This document shows positions 1-9,400 of a stretch of 55,207 nucleotides of DNA, piece after piece. The stretch comes from Deltaproteobacteria bacterium (lineage in GTDB: Bacteria; Desulfobacterota; Syntrophia; Syntrophales; Smithellaceae), in contig JAJFTS010000088.1 of assembly GCA_021372815.1 (NCBI GenBank), positions 1 to 55,207 of the forward strand. Direction: 5' to 3'. How positions within the stretch are numbered: position 1 is the stretch's first letter; each line of letters begins with the position of its first letter. The notes below the pieces were generated by a model. The model was not told where the DNA came from. It saw only the letters and a program-made list of their open reading frames with translations, and searched no databases. The translations under genes were made by a program, and so were the position numbers.

Positions 1-468
1 TTTCCGATAGAAGTCTGGAATCACAAAGAAGCCGATTCCCGGGCGGTTGTCGAACAGATTGTTGCCGGATCGCTGGTAGAAAAGAAGTTTTTTGACCATG
101 TGACCGATGTGGAAAGCCTGCAAAAGCAAATCAACGAAAACGAAGAATTACGCAACGTCAAGAATGAATATTTTTCCAAATTGCGTATGCTTACTTTTTC
201 CGATCCGGACTTGAGCAAAAGGATGGGGAATCTGGCTAACATTGATGCGTTTTTGCTGGTCTCCGTTGAAGAGTGGAAATATACTGCCCAAGGTGATAAT
301 AAGACGGCACAGGTTGCTTTGAACATGGAATTGTATGATGCCTCCAACGGGAAATTAATGTGGAAAGCCGGTCATTCCATTATCGATGAGTATGTTTTAA
401 TAAAACCGGAATTACCTAAAGTCGCCCGTGATGTTGCCCGTAAAATGATCGATTATATGCCGCATTAA
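1..468 (+). CDS. Unrecognised protein, 5' end outside the window
   Basis: The reading frame is open from the first base of the window, so the gene begins upstream; the ATG at 100 is internal (residues before it include F-P-I-E-V-W-N-H-K). The visible 155 residues contain a segment around V-A-L-N-M-E-L-Y-D-A-S-N-G-K-L-M-W-K-A, a pattern seen in exported or lipoprotein families that assemble at the outer membrane (GNA1162/DUF799-like or CsgG-like), but the N-terminus that would show a lipobox is missing. The function is not recognised. It ends 43 bases before the Nfu gene on the same strand, so the two may be cotranscribed. Confidence 0.7.
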   Translation, partial: FPIEVWNHKEADSRAVVEQIVAGSLVEKKFFDHVTDVESLQKQINENEELRNVKNEYFSKLRMLTFSDPDLSKRMGNLANIDAFLLVSVEEWKYTAQGDNKTAQVALNMELYDASNGKLMWKAGHSIIDEYVLIKPELPKVARDVARKMIDYMPH

Positions 469-511
469 ACGGGATAAAATAGAAAATTTAACCTTAATAG
501 GGAGATGTACC

Positions 512-733
512 ATGAAGGAAGAAGTACAGAAGGCTATTGATCTTATCAGACCAGGCCTGCAGGCGGATGGGGGAGACGTGGAACTTGTGGATGTCAGCGC
601 GGACGGAATCGTCAAGGTAAAACTGACCGGCGCCTGTCGCGGCTGTCCCATGTCCCAGATGACCTTGAAAATGGGAATAGAAAAAGCGATAAAAAAGCAG
701 ATACCGTCGATCAAGGAAGTTATTGCCGTTTAA
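512..733 (+). CDS. NifU C-terminal (Nfu) domain Fe-S scaffold protein
   Basis: A 73-residue stand-alone Nfu domain. It shows the family hallmarks R-P-x-L-x-x-D-G-G-D-V-E-L near the N-terminus and the C-R-G-C-P-M-S-Q-M-T segment whose two cysteines (CxxC) hold a transient [4Fe-4S] cluster. The family carries assembled clusters to apo-proteins in the cytoplasm. The start has a GGGAGA ribosome-binding site six bases upstream. A ferredoxin gene follows after a terminator, so the local theme is iron-sulfur protein supply. No N-terminal NifU/IscU domain is present, which is usual for the short Nfu type. Confidence 0.92.
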   Translation: MKEEVQKAIDLIRPGLQADGGDVELVDVSADGIVKVKLTGACRGCPMSQMTLKMGIEKAIKKQIPSIKEVIAV

Positions 734-789
734 ATAATATTGGCGGCAGTAGTTAGTGAAAATATTCCAGTTTTGATAAACAATGATTT

Positions 790-819
790 CCTGACCGCAG
801 CCTGGTCAGGGCGTTTTTG
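790..819 (+). terminator. Rho-independent terminator after the Nfu gene
   Basis: Perfect 7-bp stem CCTGACC (790-796) / GGTCAGG (804-810) with a 7-base loop, followed by GCG and a T-rich tract from 813. It separates the Nfu gene from the ferredoxin gene. Confidence 0.85.
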
Positions 820-854
820 TTTTGTTGAAATAATTATTTTAAAAAGGAGCATGA

Positions 855-1040
<186 letters not shown>

Positions 1041-1060
1041 TTTTTTAACGGTAAAATATT

Positions 1061-1110
1061 AAACTGGGAATAAATCTTCTCTCGGGCAGATGTATTCCCA
1101 GTTTTCCTTC
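1061..1110 (+). terminator. Terminator after the ferredoxin gene
   Basis: A 12-bp perfect inverted repeat AAACTGGGAATA (1061-1072) / TATTCCCAGTTT (1093-1104) with a 20-base loop, followed by a T/C-rich stretch. It closes the ferredoxin transcript. Confidence 0.8.
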
Positions 1111-1215
1111 TTGATCATTAAGAATCGCGGCTTGCCTTTCGGATAAGTTTTGTTGTTTGGTAAAAGTTACAACGACAGTTTTTTAAGAAATCTTGTTGAA
1201 TAGGATTTTTAGTCA

Positions 1216-1863
1216 GTGGGAAAGTTAATTACCTTTGAGGGCATTGAGGGTTCCGGAAAGTCAACTCAGATAAAACTGGTTGCCGAATATCTGAGCAGGA
1301 AGAATGTTGAACTTGTTGTTACGCAGGAGCCTTCCGGAACCGACATCGGCAGAAAAATCGGGAGTATTCTTTTCAACCGGGGGCATGGTCATCTCTGCGC
1401 GGAAGCGGAGATGTTTTTGTTTTGCGCCGCCCGGGCGCAGCATGTCCGGGAAATCATTATGCCGGCCCTGGAACAGAATAAAGTCGTTTTGTGCGATCGT
1501 TTTTCCGACGCCACTTATGCTTATCAGGGATTCGGGCGCGGTCTCAATCAGGAATTCATCAGGCTGATGAATGACTATTCGGCGATGCTTTTAAAGCCGG
1601 ATCTGACGCTGTTATTCGATTTGCCGGTGGAAATCGGGCTGGAGAGAGCGACGGCGCGCAACAACAAGCTGAAAGAACCCGCGGCGACTGACAGGTTTGA
1701 AAGAGAGAATATGGATTTCCATCGGCGCATCCGGGAAGGTTATCTTGATATTTTAAAAAGAGAACCGCAGCGCTTCCGTCTGATTGATGCCGGCCGCGAT
1801 GTTGAAGCCATTCAGAAAGAAGTACGCCGCTGCATCGGTGATTTTATAAATCTGTGCGATTAA
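1216..1863 (+). CDS. tmk: Thymidylate kinase
   Basis: Catalyses dTMP + ATP to dTDP + ADP in the cytoplasm. The 215 residues match the family length. The P-loop reads G-I-E-G-S-G-K-S-T (residues about 9-17), the D-R-F/Y motif is D-R-F-S-D-A-T-Y-A-Y-Q-G near residue 93, and a basic LID region follows. The start is GTG at 1216; no strong ribosome-binding site is visible. It begins the run tmk-holB-ricT-metG, a gene order common in bacteria, with short spacers and one direction of transcription. Confidence 0.96.
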   Translation: MGKLITFEGIEGSGKSTQIKLVAEYLSRKNVELVVTQEPSGTDIGRKIGSILFNRGHGHLCAEAEMFLFCAARAQHVREIIMPALEQNKVVLCDRFSDATYAYQGFGRGLNQEFIRLMNDYSAMLLKPDLTLLFDLPVEIGLERATARNNKLKEPAATDRFERENMDFHRRIREGYLDILKREPQRFRLIDAGRDVEAIQKEVRRCIGDFINLCD

Positions 1864-1888
1864 TCTTTGGAGAACTTTCTTTTTAGTT

Positions 1889-2869
1889 ATGTCATTCGGC
1901 GATATTTACGGTCACGAAAAGAAAATAGAAATTCTCCGCATGACTTTGACGCAAAAGCGGATCGGACACGCTTATCTCTTCAGCGGTATTCAATCCATCG
2001 GCAAAAGAACTTTAGCCCTGGAATTTATCAAGGCCATCAACTGCGAGAAAGCTGATGCTCTTCACGATTCCTGCGGCGAATGTGCTTCCTGCCGGAAAAT
2101 CCGGCACGAAAGCCATCCCGACGTTTTTTCCGTGGAAGCCGACGGCCAGTTCATTCGCATTGCCTCCATCCGTCAGATTCAGGAACGGACGAAATGTAAA
2201 CCCCTGGAAGCGAGAAAAAGAGCTTTTATTATTGACGATGCCGATAAAATGAACGAAGAAGCGGCGAATGCTCTTTTAAAAATGCTGGAAGAACCGTCGC
2301 CTTCCAATATCTTGATTCTGGTTACGACCCGGCCTTACTCCATGCTTCAGACGATCATTTCCCGCTGTCAGCACATGCGTTTCAATCCCCTTGCTTCCGA
2401 AGCAGTGGCCCGGTTTCTTGTCGCCCGGGCGGGCATGGATAATCAAAAAGCAGCGCTTTTGGCGGCCTTATCCGGAGGTTCTGTCGGCAACGCACTGGAA
2501 CTCAATAAGGAGGATATTGTTGCTTATCGAACGGAATTGTTAACTCTGCTGTCCCGGACCAGTCGAGAAGATCCTTTCAGCCTGATTAATTTTGCGTCCT
2601 TTCTGGGACAGAAGAAAAAAGAAATCCGTCAGGGGCTGAATATTCTGAACTCTTTTTTCCGCGATGTTCTGATTTTCAGGGAAGTCGGGAAAAAAGAGAT
2701 ATTGATCAATCAGGACAAATCTTCTTTTGTTGCAGACTGCGCCGCAAGATTATCCGGCGAACAAATTCTTCAGAATATGGCGCAGATAGAAAAGGCGGGG
2801 AATATCATAGAACAAAATGTCAACAAATCATTGACTTTGGAAACAATGGCATTTAAGTTGAATTATTAA
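1889..2869 (+). CDS. holB: DNA polymerase III delta' subunit
   Basis: A clamp-loader subunit of the replicative polymerase. The 326 residues begin with the typical F-x-x-I-x-G-H segment, then G-H-A-Y-L-F-S-G and a degenerate P-loop G-I-Q-S-I-G-K-R-T, as expected for delta' proteins that do not hydrolyse ATP. A four-cysteine zinc module lies near residues 51-72 (C...C-G-E-C-A-S-C-R-K). The segment A-N-A-L-L-K-M-L-E-E-P and an I-S-R-C-Q sensor region follow. It is 25 bases from tmk and 19 from ricT, consistent with one operon. Confidence 0.94.
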   Translation: MSFGDIYGHEKKIEILRMTLTQKRIGHAYLFSGIQSIGKRTLALEFIKAINCEKADALHDSCGECASCRKIRHESHPDVFSVEADGQFIRIASIRQIQERTKCKPLEARKRAFIIDDADKMNEEAANALLKMLEEPSPSNILILVTTRPYSMLQTIISRCQHMRFNPLASEAVARFLVARAGMDNQKAALLAALSGGSVGNALELNKEDIVAYRTELLTLLSRTSREDPFSLINFASFLGQKKKEIRQGLNILNSFFRDVLIFREVGKKEILINQDKSSFVADCAARLSGEQILQNMAQIEKAGNIIEQNVNKSLTLETMAFKLNY

Positions 2870-2888
2870 TTCATAGGTAGGATGCAAA

Positions 2889-3644
2889 TTGCTGGTAAAT
2901 ATTATTGGAGTAAAATTTAAAAAAGAAGGCAGAATCTATAATTTCAGCGCAGCCGATCTTATTTTGCATAAAAACGATCAGGTGATCGTCGATACCGATA
3001 ACGGTCTGGCGCTGGGCGTGGTTGTTACGGACGTGAAAAGATGTCCGCAGTCCGAAGCGCCGGCTAATCTGAAAAAAATCATCCGCAAGGTAACGGCGGA
3101 AGATCTGCAGGTCAAAGAGGAAAACGACAAGCTGGAAAAAGAGGCCTGGAAGTTCTGTGTGGAAAGAATTCAGAAAAGAGAGCTTTCCATGAAGCTGGTG
3201 GATGTCGATTGCCTTTTTGAAAGAAACAAAATAATTTTTTACTTTACAGCGGAAAGCCGGGTGGATTTTCGGGAACTGGTTAAAGATCTGGTGCAAAAGT
3301 TCAAGATGAGAATAGAACTGAAACAGATCGGCGCCCGTCAGGAAACACGCATTACCAAAGGAATCGCCGTTTGCGGCCGGATGGTGTGCTGTGCGGGGAT
3401 CCTCCAGAATCTGGAGAGGGTGACGGTGAAAATGGCCAAGGAACAAAGCATGTCGCTGAACCCGGAAAAAATTTCCGGCTTATGCGGCCGCCTGATGTGC
3501 TGTCTGGCTTTTGAATATGACGGATACGCGGGCAAGAAAAAATGTCCCAAAGCTGCTAAAGCTCAGTGCCGTGAAGCGGACGCACTGGAAGAAAAGCAGA
3601 CGTTGGATCTGGAAAAAATGGATGAGAAAGAAACCTTTCAATAA
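2889..3644 (+). CDS. ricT: PSP1-domain protein, RicT (YaaT) family
   Basis: A 251-residue PSP1 protein starting at TTG 2889 behind AGGTAGGA; the nearby ATG at 2882 is out of frame. Two cysteine clusters, C-G-R-M-V-C-C and C-G-R-L-M-C-C, match the conserved cysteines that bind Fe-S clusters in the RicA/F/T complex. In Bacillus that complex affects mRNA maturation by RNase Y and development; the role in Gram-negative bacteria is less clear. The position between holB and metG is the conserved neighbourhood of this family. The C-terminal 30 residues are acidic and basic low-complexity sequence. Confidence 0.88.
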   Translation: MLVNIIGVKFKKEGRIYNFSAADLILHKNDQVIVDTDNGLALGVVVTDVKRCPQSEAPANLKKIIRKVTAEDLQVKEENDKLEKEAWKFCVERIQKRELSMKLVDVDCLFERNKIIFYFTAESRVDFRELVKDLVQKFKMRIELKQIGARQETRITKGIAVCGRMVCCAGILQNLERVTVKMAKEQSMSLNPEKISGLCGRLMCCLAFEYDGYAGKKKCPKAAKAQCREADALEEKQTLDLEKMDEKETFQ

Positions 3645-3665
3645 TTAGCACGGAGACTCTTTGAT

Positions 3666-5564
3666 ATGCCTAAATCATTTTATATAACGACGCCGATATA
3701 TTACGTTAATGCTTCGCCGCATATCGGGCACGCCTATACGACGATTGTTGCCGATGTTCTGGCCAGATATCACCGGATGATCGGAGATGAAACTTTCTTT
3801 GTTACGGGCACCGACGAACACGGTGATAAAATCGCGGAAGCGGCACAAAAGGCCGGGATCACCCCTAAACAGTACGCCGATAATATCAGCGGGCAGTTTC
3901 GCGCGCTCTGCCCGGAGCTTTCCATTTCCAATGATTATTTCATCCGGACAACCGATGCCAATCATATGGAAACAGTGCGGTATATTCTGCAGAAGGTTTA
4001 CGATGCCGGTGATATTTATTTCGGCAGTTACGGCGGTTACTACTGTTTCGGTTGTGAAAGATTTCTGACGGAAAAGGAAATTGTGGACGGTAAATGTCCC
4101 GAGCACGGCCGGGAACCTCAGTATATCGAGGAAAAAAATTATTTTTTCAAAATGAGCAAATATCAGGATTGGCTGATTGATCACATCAGGAAGAATCCTG
4201 ATTTTATCCGGCCGGAAAGGTATAGAAACGAAGCGCTGGCCTTTTTGCGCGATCCGCTGGAAGACCTCTGCATATCGCGTCCCAAAACCCGCCTGGAATG
4301 GGGCATCACACTGCCGTTTGATGAAAATTACGTGACCTACGTCTGGTTCGACGCTCTGATTAATTACGTCACCGCGCTGGGCTATCCCGACGGGAAAAAT
4401 TTTCAAAAGTTCTGGCCGGTGGCCGAGCATCTCATCGCGAAAGATATTCTGAAGCCGCATGGCATCTACTGGCCGACGATGCTCAAGTCGGCAGGTATCG
4501 AACCCTACCAGCACCTGAATGTTCACGGTTACTGGAATTCGGATCAAAGCAAAATGTCCAAAAGCCTCGGCAATATTGTCCGGCCGCTTGATCTGAAGGA
4601 TAAATACGGTCTGGACGCTTTCCGTTATTTCCTTTTGCGGGATATGGTTTTCGGTCTGGATTCCAATTTTTCCGAAGAAGCGTTTGTCGGGCGGTTAAAC
4701 TCCGATTTGGCCAATGATCTGGGCAATCTGGTGAGCCGTACCATTACCATGGCCATCAAGTCTTGCGATGGAAAGGTGCCGGAAGTGAGTCCCCAGCAAA
4801 AAGATCCGGCGCTCCGGGAAGCCGCGCTGAAAACGGTTGAGGAAGTCGAAACGAGTTTTAAGGATATGTCCCTGCATAAAGCATTAATTGCCATCTGGGA
4901 TTTTATCAATATCACCAACAAATATATTGTCGAGAATGAACCGTGGAGTTTGGGAAAAGACCCGGCCAATAAAGAAAAATTAACGGGGATCATGTACAAT
5001 CTTCTTTCGGCGCTGCGCGCGATAGCCATTCTGCTTTCGCCTTTTATGCCGCTGACTGCGCAGAAGATTCTCCGGCAGATCGGCGTTCCGGATGATCAGA
5101 TCCTGAACCTGGAAAGTATCAAAAAGGATGATGCTTTAAAGGCGGGAAGTCCCTTAACCCGCGGTGAATCGCTGTTTCCCCGCATTGTTCAGGAGAAGGA
5201 AAGCAAACCTCCGGAGACAAACGCTGCGTTGACAGATCTGAAACCGGAAATTGATTACGAAGAGTTCGCGAAAGTGGATTTGCGTGTGGCCAGAATTCTG
5301 GCGGCGGAAGCCGTGCCCAAATCCAGTAAACTGCTGAAGCTGAAGATTGATATCGGTGAAGAACGCACCATAGTTGCCGGCATCGGTAAGGATTATAAAC
5401 CGGAAGAACTTATCGGCAAGCAAATCGTTGTTGTGGCCAATTTAAAGCCGGCCAAATTAATGGGCGTGGAATCCCGCGGCATGCTTCTGGCGACCGATAC
5501 GGATAAAGGACTGACGGTTCTGGCCTTCGACCGCGAACCGAAAACGGGAGGGAAGATCCGGTAA
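3666..5564 (+). CDS. metG: Methionyl-tRNA synthetase with C-terminal tRNA-binding domain
   Basis: Charges tRNA-Met. 632 residues. HIGH signature at residues 19-22, KMSKS at about 296-300, and a metal-binding knuckle near 126-150 (C-F-G-C-E-R-F ... C-P-E-H). The anticodon-binding helical domain follows, and from about residue 531 an EMAP/Trbp111-type OB domain (F-A-K-V-D-L-R-V-A-R-I-L) is fused, as in long bacterial MetRS. It is the last gene of the tmk-holB-ricT-metG run, with a GGAG ribosome-binding site and a terminator at its stop codon. Confidence 0.97.
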   Translation: MPKSFYITTPIYYVNASPHIGHAYTTIVADVLARYHRMIGDETFFVTGTDEHGDKIAEAAQKAGITPKQYADNISGQFRALCPELSISNDYFIRTTDANHMETVRYILQKVYDAGDIYFGSYGGYYCFGCERFLTEKEIVDGKCPEHGREPQYIEEKNYFFKMSKYQDWLIDHIRKNPDFIRPERYRNEALAFLRDPLEDLCISRPKTRLEWGITLPFDENYVTYVWFDALINYVTALGYPDGKNFQKFWPVAEHLIAKDILKPHGIYWPTMLKSAGIEPYQHLNVHGYWNSDQSKMSKSLGNIVRPLDLKDKYGLDAFRYFLLRDMVFGLDSNFSEEAFVGRLNSDLANDLGNLVSRTITMAIKSCDGKVPEVSPQQKDPALREAALKTVEEVETSFKDMSLHKALIAIWDFINITNKYIVENEPWSLGKDPANKEKLTGIMYNLLSALRAIAILLSPFMPLTAQKILRQIGVPDDQILNLESIKKDDALKAGSPLTRGESLFPRIVQEKESKPPETNAALTDLKPEIDYEEFAKVDLRVARILAAEAVPKSSKLLKLKIDIGEERTIVAGIGKDYKPEELIGKQIVVVANLKPAKLMGVESRGMLLATDTDKGLTVLAFDREPKTGGKIR

Positions 5565-5600
5565 CCGCTCTCCTGAAAGAAGAGCGGTCCACCTTTTTTT
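5564..5600 (+). terminator. Terminator after metG, possibly bidirectional
   Basis: Perfect 8-bp stem ACCGCTCT (5564-5571) / AGAGCGGT (5581-5588), 9-base loop, then seven T from 5594. It overlaps the metG stop codon and lies between convergent genes. Confidence 0.88.
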
Positions 5601-5611
5601 ATTGCCGGAAA

Positions 5612-6310
5612 CTAATTATTGAGAAGTTTCTCAATAGCGGAAACGTCGAAGCCGTCCACGACCTGGCCTTTAATGTAAAACAGCGGAGTTCCTCTGACTC
5701 CCACCTGCGAAGCAAGCTGCATGTGCGCTTTGACGGTTTCATCGACTTTTTTATCCGTGCAGGCGGTAAGTTGAGCGTTATTATCAAGCTTCCCGTTCAT
5801 TGCATCATCATACGTTTTCAGTACATCTTTTGAACATAAGATATGTTTGATCTTGCCCGCCGATTCTTTGGACAGAGGGAAGAACAAAATGTTCAAGGTT
5901 ACGTCTTTGCGCTGTGAAAAGAACTTATATGCCTGACGGCAGTGGTAACAGTTGGGATCCATAAATTCCACCACGACAGTTTTCCCGTTGCCGATTTTTA
6001 AAGCGCTGTCCAGAGGCAGCTTGGCCATCTTTTGCGCCACCTTTTTCAGATAACTTTCACGGGTGATATTGACACCGTTTTTGGAAACTATGGTGCCGTA
6101 AAGAATGACGTCGTCCTTCGGCAGATAATAGTAAAGCTGATTGCCCGTGTATACTTCATATACCCCTTTCACCGCCGTGGGTGTTATGCTTTCGAAGTTA
6201 TTTTTGGGAAAGCTTTTTTTGAATTGTTCTTCTATGGGTGAGTTTTTAGCAAAAGCCCAGACCGGAAAAATAAAAAGAATCAATAAGAAAACCGCCGTTA
6301 ATTTTTTCAC
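5612..6310 (-). CDS. Exported DsbC/DsbG-like thiol:disulfide protein
   Basis: 232 residues with a signal peptide (M-K-K-L then a hydrophobic stretch, cleavage near A-F-A/K-N), so it acts in the periplasm. The thioredoxin fold carries C-Y-H-C at about residues 120-123, preceded by the family segment V-V-E-F-M-D-P-N, and a cis-proline loop R-G-T-P near 207. The DsbC/G family isomerises or reduces wrong disulfides. The start is GTG at 6310 behind AAGGAGG. The N-terminal 90 residues fit the DsbC-type dimerisation region. A DsbC-type role is likely, but the redox partner (DsbD) is not in the window. Confidence 0.85.
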   Translation of the reverse strand: MKKLTAVFLLILFIFPVWAFAKNSPIEEQFKKSFPKNNFESITPTAVKGVYEVYTGNQLYYYLPKDDVILYGTIVSKNGVNITRESYLKKVAQKMAKLPLDSALKIGNGKTVVVEFMDPNCYHCRQAYKFFSQRKDVTLNILFFPLSKESAGKIKHILCSKDVLKTYDDAMNGKLDNNAQLTACTDKKVDETVKAHMQLASQVGVRGTPLFYIKGQVVDGFDVSAIEKLLNN

Positions 6311-6451
6311 TGTCTGCCTCCTTTTTAAAAGATGCTTGAGTATAAATTTAATTCATACGCCTGTCAAGGTTGGCCGGTATATTCTGCTGTTTCGTATTTG
6401 GAACAAACGAGGGCCTGACTTTTCTGAGAAGATTTTTGTAAGATTAGAATC

Positions 6452-9400
6452 TCATGCCATCTGATAGCCCTTTTCCCGGAACAGTTTTATGCACGTCTCT
6501 ACGACCCTGCAATCGTAGAGGATCCCGGCGTTATTTTCAATTTCCGCCAAAGCGATTTCTATTCCCAGCGCCGGTCTGTAGGGACGATAAGAGACCATGG
6601 CTTCAACCACGTCCGCGACAGCCAGAATGCGTGATTCGATCAGAATATCTGTTCCTTTGAGCCCCAGTGGATACCCCGAACCGTCTATGCGCTCATGGTG
6701 CTGGTGGACGATATCGGCCAGCGGCCAGGGCGATTCAACTTCTTTAATGATGTCGTAACTGTAGCGGGGGTGATTTTTGACAAAAGAAAATTCGAGGTCG
6801 GATAAAATTGCCGGTTTGCACAAAATTTCCGACGGCACCGAGATTTTTCCGATATCGTGAATGGCGCCGGCCATCCGGATGGCTTCAATTTTGTCATGAG
6901 GAAGCTTCATCTCGGTGGCAATGGCGCGGGCGAGATCGGCAACTCTTTTCTGATGACCGGCCATGTAAGGATCTTTTGCTTCCGAGGCGGTGCCCAGAAC
7001 CTGAATGGTTATTTTTACCGATTGCCGCAGGTTTTCCAGGGTCTGGCTGAGTTTTTCTTCCGCCTGCCTGCGCAGGGTGACGTCCTGATAAATAACCTGG
7101 GACTGTTTGTTTCCGTTCCAGAAAATTTCCTTGCGAAAAACGTGAAGATGACGGATTTCGCCGTCTTTTCTCACGATGCTTATCTCATATTCGGAAGGGC
7201 CGGTTTCACCCTTCAGTCTTTTAGATTTTCTTATCTGATATTCAGCGTAGCTTTCCGAAGTATAACGTTCTTTCAGAGGCGTGTTGATGAGTTCCTCAAC
7301 ATTGTCGTACCCATATATATCCAGGATGGCGCGGTTGGCGTAAAGTGTTTTGCCTTCAATGGACGATATGCGCACGCCCAAAGGAGATTCATCAAGGGAG
7401 ACACGGAAGTTTTCTTCACTTCTTTTCAAAGCATCTTCCATTTGCTTGCGTTCGTTAATGTTTCTGCTTACGCCCAGAATTTGCACAGGATTTCCGATCT
7501 CGTCTCTGATGAGACTAAAATTGCATTCTCCCCATACGGTGCGACCGTCCCTGCAGCAGAACTCCAGTTCCAGAGAACGTTCCAGGACATAATCCGGGGA
7601 AGCGTTCAGCGCTTTGGGCATTTCATGGGAAAAAAAATCCATCGCTGTCTCAAAAGATGCTGCCGTTAACAGATTATTCAGTGGAAGAGTTTTGAAATCA
7701 TCCGGGGTATATCCCATTAATTTTTCCACAGAGGGGCTGATATAGGAAATTTTTAAATTCAGGTCCATAAGCCACACATAGTCTTTCGTGTGATCGGCGA
7801 GAAGGCGGTACTTTTCTTCGCTTTGTCTTATCGCCTCTTCCCCCTTTTTTCTTTCAGTGATATCATGCGCAATTCCTCTGAACCCTTTCGGTTTGCCTGA
7901 TGAATTCTTTAATAGAAATATAGAACCTTCAATATCTCTTTTGGTTCCATCTTTTCTTATGATCTGCCAGTGAAAATCCCTGGAGGGCTCTCCTGTTTCG
8001 TATATCCGTCTACAAATATGGAAAAGTTTTTTTGAATATTCTTGATCGGAGAAGTTTAAACTATTTATCCGCATTAATTCTTCTCTGGAATAACCAAGTT
8101 GCCTGCAGATTACATCATTAAGAAAAGTATAATTGCCCTTTATATCTGTTTCCCAGTATCCTTCCTGCATATTGTCCAGAATGGTCCGGTATTTTTCTTC
8201 ACTCTGGCGCATCAATCCTTCTGTTTGTTTTCGTGCAGTGATATCGCGGTCGAAGGCGAGACAGTAGAAGCGTCCTTTGTATTCAAAATAGTTGCATGTC
8301 GCTTCCACGGGAAAGAATGCTCCGTTTTTTTTGCGGTGACTGGATTCGAAAGTCAAAAACCGATGCTTTTTAAGTTCATCCACATGAGCCAACCAGGCAT
8401 CAGCCGGAAAATCAGGATCAATGTCGTGGATGGTCATGGTGAGCAACTCTTCTCTCGTATAGGCCAGAGAAGCCAGGGAAGCATCGTTGGCATAAATTAT
8501 TTTCGCGGAATCATCGAGCCATAGTATATTGTAAGAAGCGCGATCCATGGCGAATTGGGTCATGATCAAGTTATCTTCGGTGTTCTTACGCTTAGTGATG
8601 TCATGCATGTTGATGACCACGGCTTCCACAACGTTATCATGCACCAGGTTGCTTGCCGCTCCATCGAATATCCGCCAGCTTCCGTCTTTATGACGCAGCC
8701 GAAGTTCATTTTTTATAACAGGAGCATTGGTGTCGTTAAATAAAATATCGGCGGCATCGGTTACAATTTTCATGTCATCCGGATGAATAAGCTCAAAGCC
8801 GGAGGAGCCGATTCGTTCTTCAACCTTATATCCCAGAATCTTTTCCATTGCCGGATTTTCGTAAAGGACAGCTCCTCTCGTGTCAGCCAGAACGATTATA
8901 TCCGAAGATTGTTCGGCAAATGACCGGAACATCTGTTCCTCGCGACGCAGTTTTTCTTCAGCCTTCTTGCGTTCCGTGATATCCCGGCCTTCTCCGAGAA
9001 TATATAAAGGATTTCCGTTTTTATCCTGGATAAAACTTAAGGTGGCCTCAAACGGAAAAATATGTCCGTCTTTATGGTAAACTTCCAATTCTAAAGAAAT
9101 AGCATAGGAAGGCGGCGGCGGATTTTCCGAGGCCTTGGATATTTCGATGGAAAAAGTTTCCAGAACTAATTTCAAGGAAGCTTCCGTGAGAATCTTATCC
9201 AGAGGCATTTTTATGATTTCCTCGGGCGGGTAACCGGATATTTTTTTCACGGAAGGACTGATATAAGTGATATTTAAATTTAAATCCATGAGCCAAATCT
9301 GGTCTTTGGTGTGATCAGCCAAAAGATGGTACTGTGCTTCACTTTTCTCCAGATTTTGTTCCATCTTTTTTCGTTCGGTGATATCCTGGGTTTGAGTAAG

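Noticed and set aside
3675..4547. 290-codon open frame antisense to metG
   Set aside because: It mirrors the metG coding frame; metG has full catalytic motifs and the antisense frame has none.
6857..7669. 270-codon open frame antisense to the nine-PAS protein
   Set aside because: A shadow of the GC-biased PAS/HD-GYP coding sequence, without ribosome-binding site or motif.
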